A DNA stretch of 64,000 nt from Streptomyces spiramyceticus (GCF_028807635.1 NZ_JARBAX010000001.1:819001-883000); one strand, 5' to 3'; numbered from the stretch's first letter, positions 27,978 to 36,343 are shown. Made by a program: numbers and translations. Notes: generated from the letters alone by a model not told the origin.

Positions 27978-28979
27978 TCAGGCGTCCCACAGCGCCCCCA
28001 GCGTCAGCAGCTCGCTCCGGTACTCGACGCGCTCGGCCCACTCGGCCGGCCACGCCCCCGCACCCAGGTGCGCCCCCGCGAACGCCCCCGCCAGGCACGC
28101 GATCGAGTCCGAGTCGCCCTTCGTACAGGCGGCCCGGCGCAGCGCGGTGACCGGCTCCTCGGGGAAGAGCAAGAAGCAGAGCAGCGCCGTGGCCAGCGCC
28201 TCTTCGGCGATCCAGCCGTCACCGGTGGCCAGGCACGGATCGGTCTCCGGCGAAGGACTGCGCAGCGCCGAGGCGAGCCGTTCCAGTACGGCCAGGCACT
28301 CGTCCCAGCCGCGCGCCATGAAGTCCTCCGGCGAGGCGTCGTGGGCGTACGTCCACAGATCGCCGAGCCAGCGCTTGTGGTAGCGCGTGCGGTTCTCGTA
28401 CGCGTACGAGCGGAGCAGCCCGACCAGACCGGTCGGCTCCCCGCCCTGCGCGAGCAGATACACGGCGTGGGCCGTCAGATCGCTCGCCGCCAGCGCCGTC
28501 GGATGCCCGTGGGTGAGCGCGGCCTGCAACTGCGCGGCTCCGGCGCGCTGTTCCTCGCTCAGTCCCGGTACGAGCCCGACGGGCGCGACCCGCATATTGG
28601 CGCCGCATCCCTTGGAACCGACCTGACTGGCCTGCTGCCAGGGCCGGTCGCTGTCCAGCAGCCCGCAGGCGTCGAGGCAGGTGTTTCCCGGCGCCCGGTT
28701 GTTGTCGGGCGAGTGATACCAGGTGACGAACTCCTTGCGCACCGACTGCGCGAGCCGCTGCGGCTCCACCACACCCCGGTCGGACGTCTCGCGTATCCCC
28801 CGCCCCAGGGCGAGCGTCATCTGTGTGTCGTCCGTGACGATCGCGGGCCTCGGCAGCTCCATCTCCCGCCACGGCCCGCACTTGGCGAGAATCGAAGGTA
28901 CGTCGTTGAACTCGGTCGGGAAGCCCAGCGCGTCCCCGAGCGCGAGTCCCGTCAGAGAACCGGTCGCTGCCTGCTTCAT
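27978..28979 (-). CDS. ADP-ribosylglycohydrolase family protein
   Basis: 333-residue DraG/ARH-fold hydrolase that should remove ADP-ribose from a protein or small molecule. Metal-binding motifs are intact: GLALGDALGFPTEF, VTDDTQMTLALGRGI (the two Mg-binding aspartates) and GDSDSIACLAGAFAGAHLG (the D-x-D-S block). Its ATG overlaps the TGA of the NrtR-like regulator gene (ATGA), so the sensor of ADP-ribose-type ligands and the enzyme releasing ADP-ribose are translationally coupled. No ADP-ribosyltransferase gene is visible in the window. Confidence 0.88.
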   Translation of the reverse strand: MKQAATGSLTGLALGDALGFPTEFNDVPSILAKCGPWREMELPRPAIVTDDTQMTLALGRGIRETSDRGVVEPQRLAQSVRKEFVTWYHSPDNNRAPGNTCLDACGLLDSDRPWQQASQVGSKGCGANMRVAPVGLVPGLSEEQRAGAAQLQAALTHGHPTALAASDLTAHAVYLLAQGGEPTGLVGLLRSYAYENRTRYHKRWLGDLWTYAHDASPEDFMARGWDECLAVLERLASALRSPSPETDPCLATGDGWIAEEALATALLCFLLFPEEPVTALRRAACTKGDSDSIACLAGAFAGAHLGAGAWPAEWAERVEYRSELLTLGALWDA

Positions 28980-29713
28980 ACGGATCGTCCTTCCGGGCGC
29001 AGAAGTGGTGGGTGCAGAGTGGCGGCGTTTCCCGCCCGGTAGACGGCGGCGGGTTTTCCCCGCCCTCCCGTACGCCGGGGCGGCCCTTCCACCGGCTCCA
29101 CGAAGCCGGGCGAGGCGAGCACCTTGCGCCGGAAGTTGGGCCGGTCGAGCTCGACGCCCCACACCGTCTCGTACACCTGCTGGAGCTCCCCGAGCGTGAA
29201 TTCGGGTGGGCAGAAGGCCGTGGCCAGACAGGTGTATTCCAGCTTGGCGCCGATGCGTTCGCGCGCGTCGGCGAGGATCCGCGCATGGTCGAAGGCGAGC
29301 GTCGGCGGCGCGTCGGCGGGCATCCACTGCGCGTGCGCCGCGTCGCCGCCGCCGCGCGGCTCCGGCAGGTCGGGTACGAGCGCGGCGTACGCGACGGAGA
29401 CGACGCGCATCCGCGGGTCGCGGTCCGGTTCGCTGTACGTACGGAGCTGTTCCAGGTGGAGGGCTGCGGCGGACTCGTCGGACAGGCCGGTCTCCTCCGC
29501 CAGTTCGCGCCGGGCGGCCAGCTCCGCGGACTCCCGGGGCAGTACGAAGCCGCCGGGCAGCGCCCATGCCCCGGCGTAGGGGTCCTGCCCGCGCCGGATC
29601 AGCAGGACGTGCAGGCGGCCTTCCCTGACGGTGAAGACGGCAAGATCGACGGTGACGGCGAAGGGCTCGAAGGCGCTGGGGTCGTAACCATCGGGTGGCT
29701 GCGGGGCGTTCAC
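28976..29713 (-). CDS. NrtR-like Nudix/wHTH transcriptional regulator
   Basis: 245-residue protein with an N-terminal Nudix domain (residues 15-150) and a C-terminal winged helix (residues 160-235: YTCLATAFCPPEFTLGELQ, VYETVWGVELDRPNFRRKVL), the architecture of NrtR, the repressor of NAD metabolism that senses ADP-ribose. The Nudix box GGFVLPRESAELAARREL then AEETGL is complete, so it may still hydrolyse its ligand. GTG start with GAGGTGA upstream. It is coupled to the ADP-ribosylglycohydrolase gene; an imperfect palindrome at 29836-29852 upstream is the likely operator. Confidence 0.82.
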   Translation of the reverse strand: MNAPQPPDGYDPSAFEPFAVTVDLAVFTVREGRLHVLLIRRGQDPYAGAWALPGGFVLPRESAELAARRELAEETGLSDESAAALHLEQLRTYSEPDRDPRMRVVSVAYAALVPDLPEPRGGGDAAHAQWMPADAPPTLAFDHARILADARERIGAKLEYTCLATAFCPPEFTLGELQQVYETVWGVELDRPNFRRKVLASPGFVEPVEGPPRRTGGRGKPAAVYRAGNAATLHPPLLRPEGRSV

Positions 29714-29835
29714 TGGGACTCACCTCGATTCAGCTCGCAAGGCGGTCCGGGGCGCCCCCGACCGGCTCACGGAGCCTGATCCACCCCCGTGGGTCCAGGT
29801 CCACCGGTCGTAGGGAGGCGCCCACCGCCCCCTTA

Positions 29836-29852
29836 ATGGTCACTATGACTAT
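29836..29852 (-). promoter_or_regulatory. Candidate NrtR operator
   Basis: ATGGTCACTATGACTAT: arms AT-x-GTCA and TGAC-x-AT pair around CTA. An AT-rich palindrome 123 bp before the regulator's start in otherwise GC-rich DNA, so it probably lies at the promoter. TTGCAT on the minus strand at 29855-29860 could be the -35. Confidence 0.5.
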
Positions 29853-29885
29853 AAATGCAAAAGCGCCCGCACCACAAGCGAAAAA

Positions 29886-29927
29886 GCCCCCGGCCGGTTC
29901 CTGTACGTACAGGAACCGGCCGGGGGC
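29886..29927 (-). terminator. Perfect 42-nt palindrome, terminator of rluB operon
   Basis: Arms of 21 bp (GCCCCCGGCCGGTTCC then TGTAC, and the exact complement) pair without mismatch. On the minus strand the stem is followed directly by TTTTT, making a textbook rho-independent terminator 30 nt after the rluB stop. Confidence 0.9.
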
Positions 29928-29957
29928 CTTGCAGAGGGGCGACGGCTAGGACACGCC

Positions 29958-31229
29958 CTACAGGCCGACTTCCTTCATCAGCATGCCGACCTCGGTGTTG
30001 GTGAGGCGGCGCAGCCAGCCGGACTTCTGGTCACCCAGCGGGATCGGCCCGAAGGACGTCCGCACGAGCCGCTCGACCGGGAAGCCGGCCTCGGCCAGCA
30101 TGCGGCGGACGATGTGCTTGCGGCCCTCGTGGAGGGTCACCTCGACCAGGTAGTTCTTGCCGGTGTTCTCGACGACCCGGAAGTGGTCGGCGCGGGCGTA
30201 CCCGTCCTCCAGCGCGATGCCGTCCTTGAGCCGCTTGCCCAGGTCGCGCGGGAGCGGTCCCTGGATGGCGGCGAGGTAGGTCTTCTTCACGCCGTACTTG
30301 GGGTGGGTGAGACGGTGAGCCAGCTCGCCGTGGTTGGTGAGCAGGATGATGCCCTCGGTCTCGGTGTCCAGCCGGCCCACGTGGAAGAGACGCGTCTCAC
30401 GGTTGTTGACGTAGTCGTTGAGGTTCTGGCGGCCGTCCGGGTCGCCCATCGTGGCGACGACGCCGGCCGGCTTGTTGAGCGCGAAGAAGAGGTGCGACTG
30501 GGTGGCGACCGTCAGGCCGTCGACCTTGACCTCGTCCTTGTGCACGTCGACGCGGCGGCCCTGCTCGGTCACGATCTCGCCGTTGACCTCGACGCGGGCC
30601 TGCTCGATGAGCTCCTCGCAGGCACGCCGCGAGCCCATGCCGGCACGGGCGAGGACCTTCTGCAGGCGCTCCCCCTCCTGCTCGGCGCCGGGGAACGTCT
30701 TGGGCGTCTTCACCTGCGGCTTGCTGTGCCGCTCGCGTACGCGCTCCTCAAGCTTGGCATCGAGCTCGCGCGGCCGGGAAGGGGCGCTCTGCGGGCCACG
30801 GCGCAGACCAGGGGTCCTGAAACCGCCCTGCGGGGCCTTGGGGCCGCCCTTGGCGCCACCGCGCGCGGACGCACCACGGCTGCCGGCGCCCGAGGCACCT
30901 GTGGCACCGCTGCCGCCGCGCCCTGCACCACTGCCACCACGACCTGCACCGGCGCCGCTGCCACTACGACCTGCACCGGCGCCGCCGCGACCGGCGCCGC
31001 TGCCACCACGACCGGCGCCGCTGCCGCCGCGTCCCGCGCCCGCGCCACTGCCGTCGCGGGCGCCGGGGGCGTCACGGCCGACGTCGTAACGGCGCTCCTC
31101 CGGACGGGGACGGTCCGGACGCTCGGAGCGCTTCTGCTTGTCGTCGCGCCCCTTGCCCGTGCCCCGCTGGTTCCGGTCGTTGCCGCTTCCGCTGTTCCTG
31201 CCGCTGTTCCTGCCGCTGCTGCTTCGCAT
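29958..31229 (-). CDS. rluB: rRNA pseudouridine synthase, RluB/RsuA family
   Basis: 423-residue enzyme. The conserved part is C-terminal: S4 RNA-binding domain at about 185-245 (ERLQKVLARAGMGSRRACEE) and the synthase domain with catalytic Asp in VGRLDTETEGIILLTNHGEL, then HEGRKHIVRRMLAEAGFPVE. It should modify 23S rRNA helix 89-type sites. The first 170 residues are a low-complexity Gly/Arg/Ser region with repeats of GAGRGGS flanked by KQKRSERPDRPRPEE, far beyond the roughly 240 residues of typical RluB and probably an RNA-binding tail. ATG overlaps the scpB stop by one base (TGATG). Last gene of the parA-scpAB-rluB operon. Confidence 0.92.
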   Translation of the reverse strand: MRSSSGRNSGRNSGSGNDRNQRGTGKGRDDKQKRSERPDRPRPEERRYDVGRDAPGARDGSGAGAGRGGSGAGRGGSGAGRGGAGAGRSGSGAGAGRGGSGAGRGGSGATGASGAGSRGASARGGAKGGPKAPQGGFRTPGLRRGPQSAPSRPRELDAKLEERVRERHSKPQVKTPKTFPGAEQEGERLQKVLARAGMGSRRACEELIEQARVEVNGEIVTEQGRRVDVHKDEVKVDGLTVATQSHLFFALNKPAGVVATMGDPDGRQNLNDYVNNRETRLFHVGRLDTETEGIILLTNHGELAHRLTHPKYGVKKTYLAAIQGPLPRDLGKRLKDGIALEDGYARADHFRVVENTGKNYLVEVTLHEGRKHIVRRMLAEAGFPVERLVRTSFGPIPLGDQKSGWLRRLTNTEVGMLMKEVGL

Positions 31230-31870
31230 CAAAATTCCGTCTTGTCGTCGTCTGCGTCGGTGTCCGGGGCGTCCGGATCGAACGACGGCACACCCTCTTG
31301 CGTCTCAGCCTCGATCGCGTCCGCCTCTGGGAGGAATGGCGCGAGCTCAGGGAGCTCGTCCAGGCCACGCAGGCCCATCCGCTCCAGAAAGTAGTTCGTC
31401 GTCCTGTACAGGATCGCACCTGTTTCGGGTTCCGTGCCCGCCTCCCCGACCAGACCGCGCTGGAGGAGGGTCCGCATCACGCCGTCGCAGTTCACGCCGC
31501 GCACGGCCGAGACCCGCGATCGGCTCACCGGCTGGCGGTACGCGACGACGGCGAGCGTCTCCAGGGCGGCCTGGGTGAGGCGGGCCTGCTGCCCGTCCAG
31601 TACGAAGCTCTCGACGGCCGCGGCATACTCCGCCCGCGAATAGAACCGCCACCCCCCGGCCACCAGCCGCAGCTCGAACCCCCGCCCCTGTACGGCGTAC
31701 TCGTCGGCCAGCTCGCGCAGGGCATCGGCGACGGCCCTGCGGGGCCGCTCCAGCACCTTGGCGAGGTGTTCTTCGGTGGCGGGCTCGTCGACGACCATGA
31801 GGACCGCCTCCAGGGCGGGCCTGAGGCCGAGATCCGCGACCGCAAGGGGCTCGCTCACGGGCTCGCTCAC
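31229..31870 (-). CDS. scpB: Chromosome segregation and condensation protein ScpB
   Basis: 213-residue winged-helix subunit of the SMC-ScpAB condensin complex. Two tandem winged helices: LRPALEAVLMVVDEPATEEH, GRGFELRLVAGGWRFYSRAE, then LTQAALETLAVVAYRQPVSR, VNCDGVMRTLLQRGLV and YRTTNYFLERMGLRGLDELP. The acidic tail (DPDAPDTDADDDKTEF) is dispensable. GTG start overlaps the scpA TGA (GTGA) with GGAGGAG seven nt upstream, so ScpA and ScpB are translationally coupled. Confidence 0.93.
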   Translation of the reverse strand: MSEPVSEPLAVADLGLRPALEAVLMVVDEPATEEHLAKVLERPRRAVADALRELADEYAVQGRGFELRLVAGGWRFYSRAEYAAAVESFVLDGQQARLTQAALETLAVVAYRQPVSRSRVSAVRGVNCDGVMRTLLQRGLVGEAGTEPETGAILYRTTNYFLERMGLRGLDELPELAPFLPEADAIEAETQEGVPSFDPDAPDTDADDDKTEF

Positions 31871-33036
31871 GCTGTCTCCTCCACCGGTTGATCGAACTCG
31901 TCCGTGACGAGACTCGACGGGGGGCCCGCCGCCTCGCCGCCGGTCCACCGCACCATGAGCTCGCCCAGGGCCTGCTCCTGGTCCAGGCTGACGGCCTTCT
32001 CGCGATAGAGCTCAAGCAGCGCCAGGAACCGGGCGACAACGGTCAGGGTGTCGGCGGCGTCCTCGGTGAGCACCTGGAAACTCGCCTCGCCCATCTCCCG
32101 CAGCCGCGCCACGACCACCTCGGCCTGCTCCCGTACGGACACGAGAGGCGCATGGATGTGGTCCACGTACACCTGCGGCTCGGCCCTGGGCTGCATCGCC
32201 TTCACGGCGAGCTTGGCGAAGCCGTCCGGGCCGATGCTGATGACGACCTCGGGGAGCAGGGCCGCGTGGTGCGGTTCGAGCCCCACGGTACGCGGATACC
32301 GCCGCGCTTCGGCGTCGAGCCGCCTGCTGAAGATGTCGGCGATCTGCTTGTACGCGCGGTACTGGAGCAGCCGCGCGAACAGCAGGTCCCGGGCCTCCAG
32401 CAGCGCGAGATCCCCCTCGTCCTCGACCTCGGCGGCGGGCAGCAGCCGGGCGGCCTTGAGGTCGAGGAGGGTGGCGGCCACGACGAGGAACTCGGTGGTC
32501 TGATCAAGATCCCAGTCGGGCCCCATGGCGCGGATGTGCGCCATGAACTCGTCGGTGACCTTGGACAGGGCGACCTCGGTGACGTCGAGCTTGTGCTTCG
32601 AGATGAGCTGAAGCAGCAGATCGAAGGGCCCTTCGAAGTTCACCAGCCGAACGGTGAACCGCCCGTCACCGACTGGCGGGGCCGAAGTCGCATCCGGAGG
32701 GCCCACGACCGCCGCTCCGAAGGACCCGGCGAACCGGGGGGCCGGATCCGGTACAGGCGCCGCTCCGGAGGAGCCGGTGTCAGGGGGGTCCGGGGGTTCG
32801 CTCCCGGTTTCGGGAAGGGGCGGGGTGGGGGAAAGCTCGCCCAGCCCGACGGCCACCGCCTCGACGGGTGCGGCCACCGCCTCGACCGGTGCGGCCGCAG
32901 GAACGTCCGGGGCCGCCGGGACCGCCTCGTCCGGCACCTGCGGCGACGCCGTAGCGCGACGTGCCGTGCCCGGCCCGCGCCCCAGGCGTCGGCGTGGGGC
33001 GCCGGCAGGGCGGGCGGGATCGTCAGTGGGCGGCAT
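31867..33036 (-). CDS. scpA: Chromosome segregation and condensation protein ScpA
   Basis: 389-residue kleisin that bridges the two SMC heads. Kleisin core at about residues 125-375: FTVRLVNFEGPFDLLLQLIS, then LDVTEVALSKVTDEFMAHI, TTEFLVVAATLLDLKAARLL and VVARFLALLELYREKAVSL. The first 125 residues are Pro/Ala/Glu-rich and disordered, an extension seen in Streptomyces. ATG start. 59 bp separate it from the RHH-type gene upstream; the whole series reads in one direction. Confidence 0.92.
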   Translation of the reverse strand: MPPTDDPARPAGAPRRRLGRGPGTARRATASPQVPDEAVPAAPDVPAAAPVEAVAAPVEAVAVGLGELSPTPPLPETGSEPPDPPDTGSSGAAPVPDPAPRFAGSFGAAVVGPPDATSAPPVGDGRFTVRLVNFEGPFDLLLQLISKHKLDVTEVALSKVTDEFMAHIRAMGPDWDLDQTTEFLVVAATLLDLKAARLLPAAEVEDEGDLALLEARDLLFARLLQYRAYKQIADIFSRRLDAEARRYPRTVGLEPHHAALLPEVVISIGPDGFAKLAVKAMQPRAEPQVYVDHIHAPLVSVREQAEVVVARLREMGEASFQVLTEDAADTLTVVARFLALLELYREKAVSLDQEQALGELMVRWTGGEAAGPPSSLVTDEFDQPVEETA

Positions 33037-33095
33037 CGCGGTCCAGTGTGCGGGAAAGACGGGCAGGGGCAGCGCGCAGGCTACCGCCGAGCCGG

Positions 33096-33719
33096 TCAGC
33101 GCCCGCGCAGGCGCCGTACGAGAATGCTCGCGTCGCCGCGCGACTCCAGGTCCGCGAGGACGACGGCGACCGCTTCGCGGACGATCCGTCCGCGGTCGAC
33201 GGCGAGCCCGTGCTCACCGCGCAGCACGAGCCGCGCGTGTTCGAGGTCCATCAGTTCCTCGGCCGAGACGTAGACCGTGATCTTCTCGTCGTGGCGTTCG
33301 CGGCCGCTGGGCCTGCGGTTCGCCCCACGGCTGCCGCGCCGTCGCGGCTGAGCACCGGCCGGCTGTCCGGCGGAACGCTGCTGGGAGGGCTGGCCCTCCT
33401 GCTGGCCACGGGCCTTGGCGGCGGCCGCCTGGTCGCCGTCGGCGGACCGGCTGCGATGCCCCCCGGCTTCCGCGTCGGCGGCGGCATGCTCCGCCCCCTC
33501 ACCGGAAGCGGAACCGGAACCGGACCCGGACGCAGCATCCGAACTCGCACCAGCAGAAGCCGACGCACCGTCCGACTGCCCCGCACCCGCGGGGTCACTC
33601 TCCCCCGCCGGCCCCGGCACGCGCGCGTCGCCATTGACGGGCGGCCGTCGCGGAGAGGACGACTGCAGCGCCATCCCCCCGGTCGTGCGGAACAGCTCGT
33701 CGGCCCCCGGCAGACTCAC
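33096..33719 (-). CDS. Ribbon-helix-helix-like partner of ParA
   Basis: 207-residue protein made of three parts: a short N-terminal motif SLPGADELFRTTGGMALQ, a disordered Ala/Ser/Gly/Gln linker of about 120 residues, and a C-terminal domain (HDEKITVYVSAEELMDLEHA, DRGRIVREAVAVVLADLES) that looks like a ribbon-helix-helix DNA-binding fold (basic strand, then two helices). The layout mirrors ParB-type centromere proteins: an N-terminal arginine-bearing peptide to stimulate ParA and a DNA-binding end. GTG start overlaps the parA stop (GTGA); a longer GTG at 33731 is possible. Function as a ParA partner is inferred from coupling. Confidence 0.7.
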   Translation of the reverse strand: MSLPGADELFRTTGGMALQSSSPRRPPVNGDARVPGPAGESDPAGAGQSDGASASAGASSDAASGSGSGSASGEGAEHAAADAEAGGHRSRSADGDQAAAAKARGQQEGQPSQQRSAGQPAGAQPRRRGSRGANRRPSGRERHDEKITVYVSAEELMDLEHARLVLRGEHGLAVDRGRIVREAVAVVLADLESRGDASILVRRLRGR

Positions 33720-34879
33720 TCGGCGTGACACCGGGCGAGCACCTCCCTGGCGAGCTGACGATAGGCGGCTGCGCCGACCGAGTTGGAGGCGTACGTCGTG
33801 ATCGGCTCACCGGCGACCGTGGTCTCCGGGAAGCGGACGGTACGTCCGATCACCGTGTGGTAGACGTGCTCGTCGAAGGCCTCGACGACCCGCGCGAGGA
33901 CCTCACGGCTGTGCACCGTACGGGAGTCGTACATCGTGGCGAGGATGCCGTCGAGTTCCAGGTCGGGGTTGAGCCGCTCCTGGACCTTCTCGATCGTCTC
34001 GGTCAGCAGCGCCACGCCGCGCAGCGCGAAGAACTCGCACTCAAGCGGCACGATGACCTTGTGAGCCGCCGTCAGGGCGTTCACGGTCAGCAGACCGAGC
34101 GAAGGCTGACAGTCGATCACGATGTAGTCGTAGTCGGCCAGCAGAGGCTTGAGCGCCCGCTGAAGTGTCGACTCGCGGGCGACCTCGCTGACCAGCTGGA
34201 CCTCGGCCGCCGACAAGTCGATATTGCTCGGCAGCAGGTCCATGTTGGGGACCGCGGTCTTGAGGAGCACCTCGTCGGCCGACATGCCCCGCTCCATGAG
34301 CAGGTTGTAGACCGTGAGGTCGAGCTCCATCGGGTTCACGCCGAGACCGACCGACAGGGCTCCCTGCGGGTCGAAGTCGACGAGAAGGACCCGTCGCCCG
34401 TACTCCGCGAGAGCCGCACCCAGGTTGATGGTCGACGTCGTCTTGCCGACGCCGCCCTTCTGGTTGCACATGGCGATGATCTTCGCGGGGCCGTGGTCGG
34501 TCAGCGGGCCCGGGATCGGGAAGTACGGCAGCGGCCGTCCGGTCGGGCCGATCCGCTCGCGGCGCTGGCGGGCAGCGTCGGGGGCGAGGGTGGCCGCGTA
34601 CTCGGGGTCGGGCTCGTATTCGGCATCGGGATCGTAGAAGTGCCCCTCGGGCACCTCGTCGAAGTCGGCGAAGCGGGTGGTGGACTTGTCCCCACTCTTG
34701 TCGCCGGCCATGGCGTTCACGTGTAGGCCGTCCATGCTCTGGTGGGCTGTCGTCATGTGCTGATGGGTGGCGAAGGTGCGGACAGCGACGGAGCCGACAG
34801 CTTCGAGCCCCGATGGGCCCCGGCCCCGCGCAGGCATTCCTGGTTGACCACCCCCGGGAGTAAATGTCGACTCATTCAC
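33716..34879 (-). CDS. ParA-family ATPase with long N-terminal extension
   Basis: 387-residue deviant-Walker ATPase. Walker A' CNQKGGVGKTTSTINLGAAL at 138-157 with the signature lysine, Walker A-prime partner DFDPQGALSVGLGV, Walker B DYDYIVIDCQPSLGLLTVNA, and a C-terminal DNA-binding region PITTYASNSVGAAAYRQLAR. The first 125 residues are non-conserved and partly acidic (FDEVPEGHFYDPDAEYEPDP). GTG start with AAGGAGG upstream. This is a ParA next to scpA, not the chromosomal parAB near oriC; its coupled partner is the RHH-type protein. It heads the parA-RHH-scpA-scpB-rluB series and so may act in chromosome organisation. Confidence 0.88.
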   Translation of the reverse strand: MNESTFTPGGGQPGMPARGRGPSGLEAVGSVAVRTFATHQHMTTAHQSMDGLHVNAMAGDKSGDKSTTRFADFDEVPEGHFYDPDAEYEPDPEYAATLAPDAARQRRERIGPTGRPLPYFPIPGPLTDHGPAKIIAMCNQKGGVGKTTSTINLGAALAEYGRRVLLVDFDPQGALSVGLGVNPMELDLTVYNLLMERGMSADEVLLKTAVPNMDLLPSNIDLSAAEVQLVSEVARESTLQRALKPLLADYDYIVIDCQPSLGLLTVNALTAAHKVIVPLECEFFALRGVALLTETIEKVQERLNPDLELDGILATMYDSRTVHSREVLARVVEAFDEHVYHTVIGRTVRFPETTVAGEPITTYASNSVGAAAYRQLAREVLARCHAE

Positions 34880-35073
34880 AAGTCGTCTTACCTCCTTGGA
34901 CGTGACCAGGAAACTTATCGATAGGTCAGCGTGGCACCATGCCGACGGTTGGCGACTCTATGGCGTGTCACCGGTCCGCAGCAACACAATCCGCCGGACC
35001 CGGCCCGATGTGTCGGCAATGGAACACCCCGATGTCAAGGGTGCGCGGACGCAAATGAGGGGCAGACACCGCG

Positions 35074-35095
35074 CGTTTCGCAGGTACGCGAAACG
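35074..35095. promoter_or_regulatory. Inverted repeat upstream of parA operon
   Basis: CGTTTCGC, spacer AGGTAC, GCGAAACG: perfect 8-bp arms followed by GGTTAAAGTGTTACG. The arms resemble half-sites of the parS sequence (GTTTCAC/GTGAAAC) but are spread by six extra bases. Candidate binding site for the RHH-type protein or another regulator of the operon. Confidence 0.45.
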
Positions 35096-35156
35096 GTTAA
35101 AGTGTTACGTTCACGGCGAGTTGAGCGAGGCCCCGGAAGGGGCCGGACACACATCC

Positions 35157-35185
35157 GGCCGGACCTTGCTCGACAAGGTCCGGCC
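35157..35185 (-). terminator. Hairpin terminator of ald
   Basis: GGCCGGACCTTG and CAAGGTCCGGCC pair perfectly over 12 bp around CTCGA, 34 nt beyond the ald stop. It is symmetric, so it could work in both directions. Confidence 0.8.
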
Positions 35186-35218
35186 AGTTGCGTGAGGTTG
35201 ACGACGTCGGTTGACGGG

Positions 35219-36343
35219 TCAGCCGAGAAGCGAGCTCAGTTCGAGGTGCGCCAGACCGTGGGCCTCGGCGACCTCACGGTAAACGACCTGGCCGTCATGG
35301 GTGTTGAGGCCCTTGGCGAGCGACGCGTCGCGGCGCAGCGCCTCGACCCAGCCGCGGTTCGCGAGCTCCACGATGTACGGCAGCGTGGCGTTCGTCAGCG
35401 CGTACGTCGAGGTGTTCGGGACGGCGCCCGGCATGTTCGCGACGCAGTAGAAGACCGAGTTGTGGACGTTGAACGTCGGCTCGGCGTGCGTCGTCGGGTG
35501 CGAGTCCTCGAAGCAGCCGCCCTGATCGATTGCAATGTCGACAAGGACACTTCCGGGCTTCATCTTGGCGACGAGCTCGTTCGTGACCAGCTTCGGCGCC
35601 TTGGCGCCGGGGATCAGAACCGCGCCGATGACGAGGTCGGCCTCGACGACGGCCTTCTCCAGCTCGAAGGCGTTGGAGACGATCGTCTTCACCTTGGTGC
35701 CGAAGACCTTGTCGGCCTCGCGCAGCTTGTTGATGTCACGGTCGAGCAGGGTCACGTGGAAGCCCATGCCGACGGCGATCTGCGTGGCGTTCCAGCCGGA
35801 GACGCCGCCGCCGATGACGACGGCCTCGCCGGCCGCCGTGCCCGGGACGCCGCCCGGCAGCACACCGCGGCCGCCGACCGAGCGCATCAGGTGGTACGCG
35901 CCGACCTGCGGGGCCAGGCGGCCCGCGACCTCGGACATCGGGGCGAGCAGCGGCAGCGCGCGGTTGGCGGTCTCCACCGTCTCGTACGCGATGGCCGTGG
36001 TGCCGGACTCCAGGAGGGCGTCCGTGCACTCGCGGGACGCGGCGAGGTGCAGGTAAGTGAAAAGTGTCTGGTCCTTGCGGAGGCGGTGGTACTCCTCGGC
36101 AATGGGCTCCTTGACCTTCAGCAGCAGGTCAGCGGTGGCCCAGACCTCGTCGGCCGTGGAAAGGATCTGCGCTCCGGCGGCGACGTACTCACCGTCCGTG
36201 ATCGAAGATCCGACGCCGGCGTTCTGCTCGACGAAGACCTGGTGGCCGTGGCGCACGAGCTCGTGCACGCCTGCGGGGGTGATGGCCACCCGGAACTCGT
36301 TGTTCTTGACCTCGCGGGGGATGCCGACCTTCACGTCGATCAC
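35219..36343 (-). CDS. ald: Alanine dehydrogenase
   Basis: 374-residue NAD-dependent L-alanine dehydrogenase (alanine to pyruvate plus ammonia, reversible). N-terminal VGIPREVKNNEFRVAITPAG carries the substrate Arg; DLLLKVKEPIAEEYHRLRK, FTYLHLAAS, the NAD fold VVIGGGVSGWNATQIAVGMG and DIAIDQGGCFEDSHPTTH are all family signatures. GTG start (MIDVKVGIPREV) is preferred as the usual Streptomyces form; an in-frame GTG three codons later is possible. Single gene with its own terminator. Ald is often induced by alanine through a nearby Lrp-type gene, which is not seen here. Confidence 0.95.
   Translation of the reverse strand: MIDVKVGIPREVKNNEFRVAITPAGVHELVRHGHQVFVEQNAGVGSSITDGEYVAAGAQILSTADEVWATADLLLKVKEPIAEEYHRLRKDQTLFTYLHLAASRECTDALLESGTTAIAYETVETANRALPLLAPMSEVAGRLAPQVGAYHLMRSVGGRGVLPGGVPGTAAGEAVVIGGGVSGWNATQIAVGMGFHVTLLDRDINKLREADKVFGTKVKTIVSNAFELEKAVVEADLVIGAVLIPGAKAPKLVTNELVAKMKPGSVLVDIAIDQGGCFEDSHPTTHAEPTFNVHNSVFYCVANMPGAVPNTSTYALTNATLPYIVELANRGWVEALRRDASLAKGLNTHDGQVVYREVAEAHGLAHLELSSLLG

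Larger units (their letters stand above)
34880..35218. promoter_or_regulatory. Intergenic region upstream of parA
   Basis: 339 bp without a gene, between the parA start and the ald stop (both on minus). It holds the promoter of the parA operon, AT-rich patches (CTTATCGATAG at about 34914), an 8-bp inverted repeat at 35074-35095, and the ald terminator at 35157-35185. No small gene with coding bias is seen. Confidence 0.5.

Noticed and set aside
35074..35095. parS site for chromosomal ParB
   Set aside because: The arms are parS-like but six extra bases separate them; canonical parS is a compact 14-16 bp palindrome. Kept only as a generic inverted repeat.
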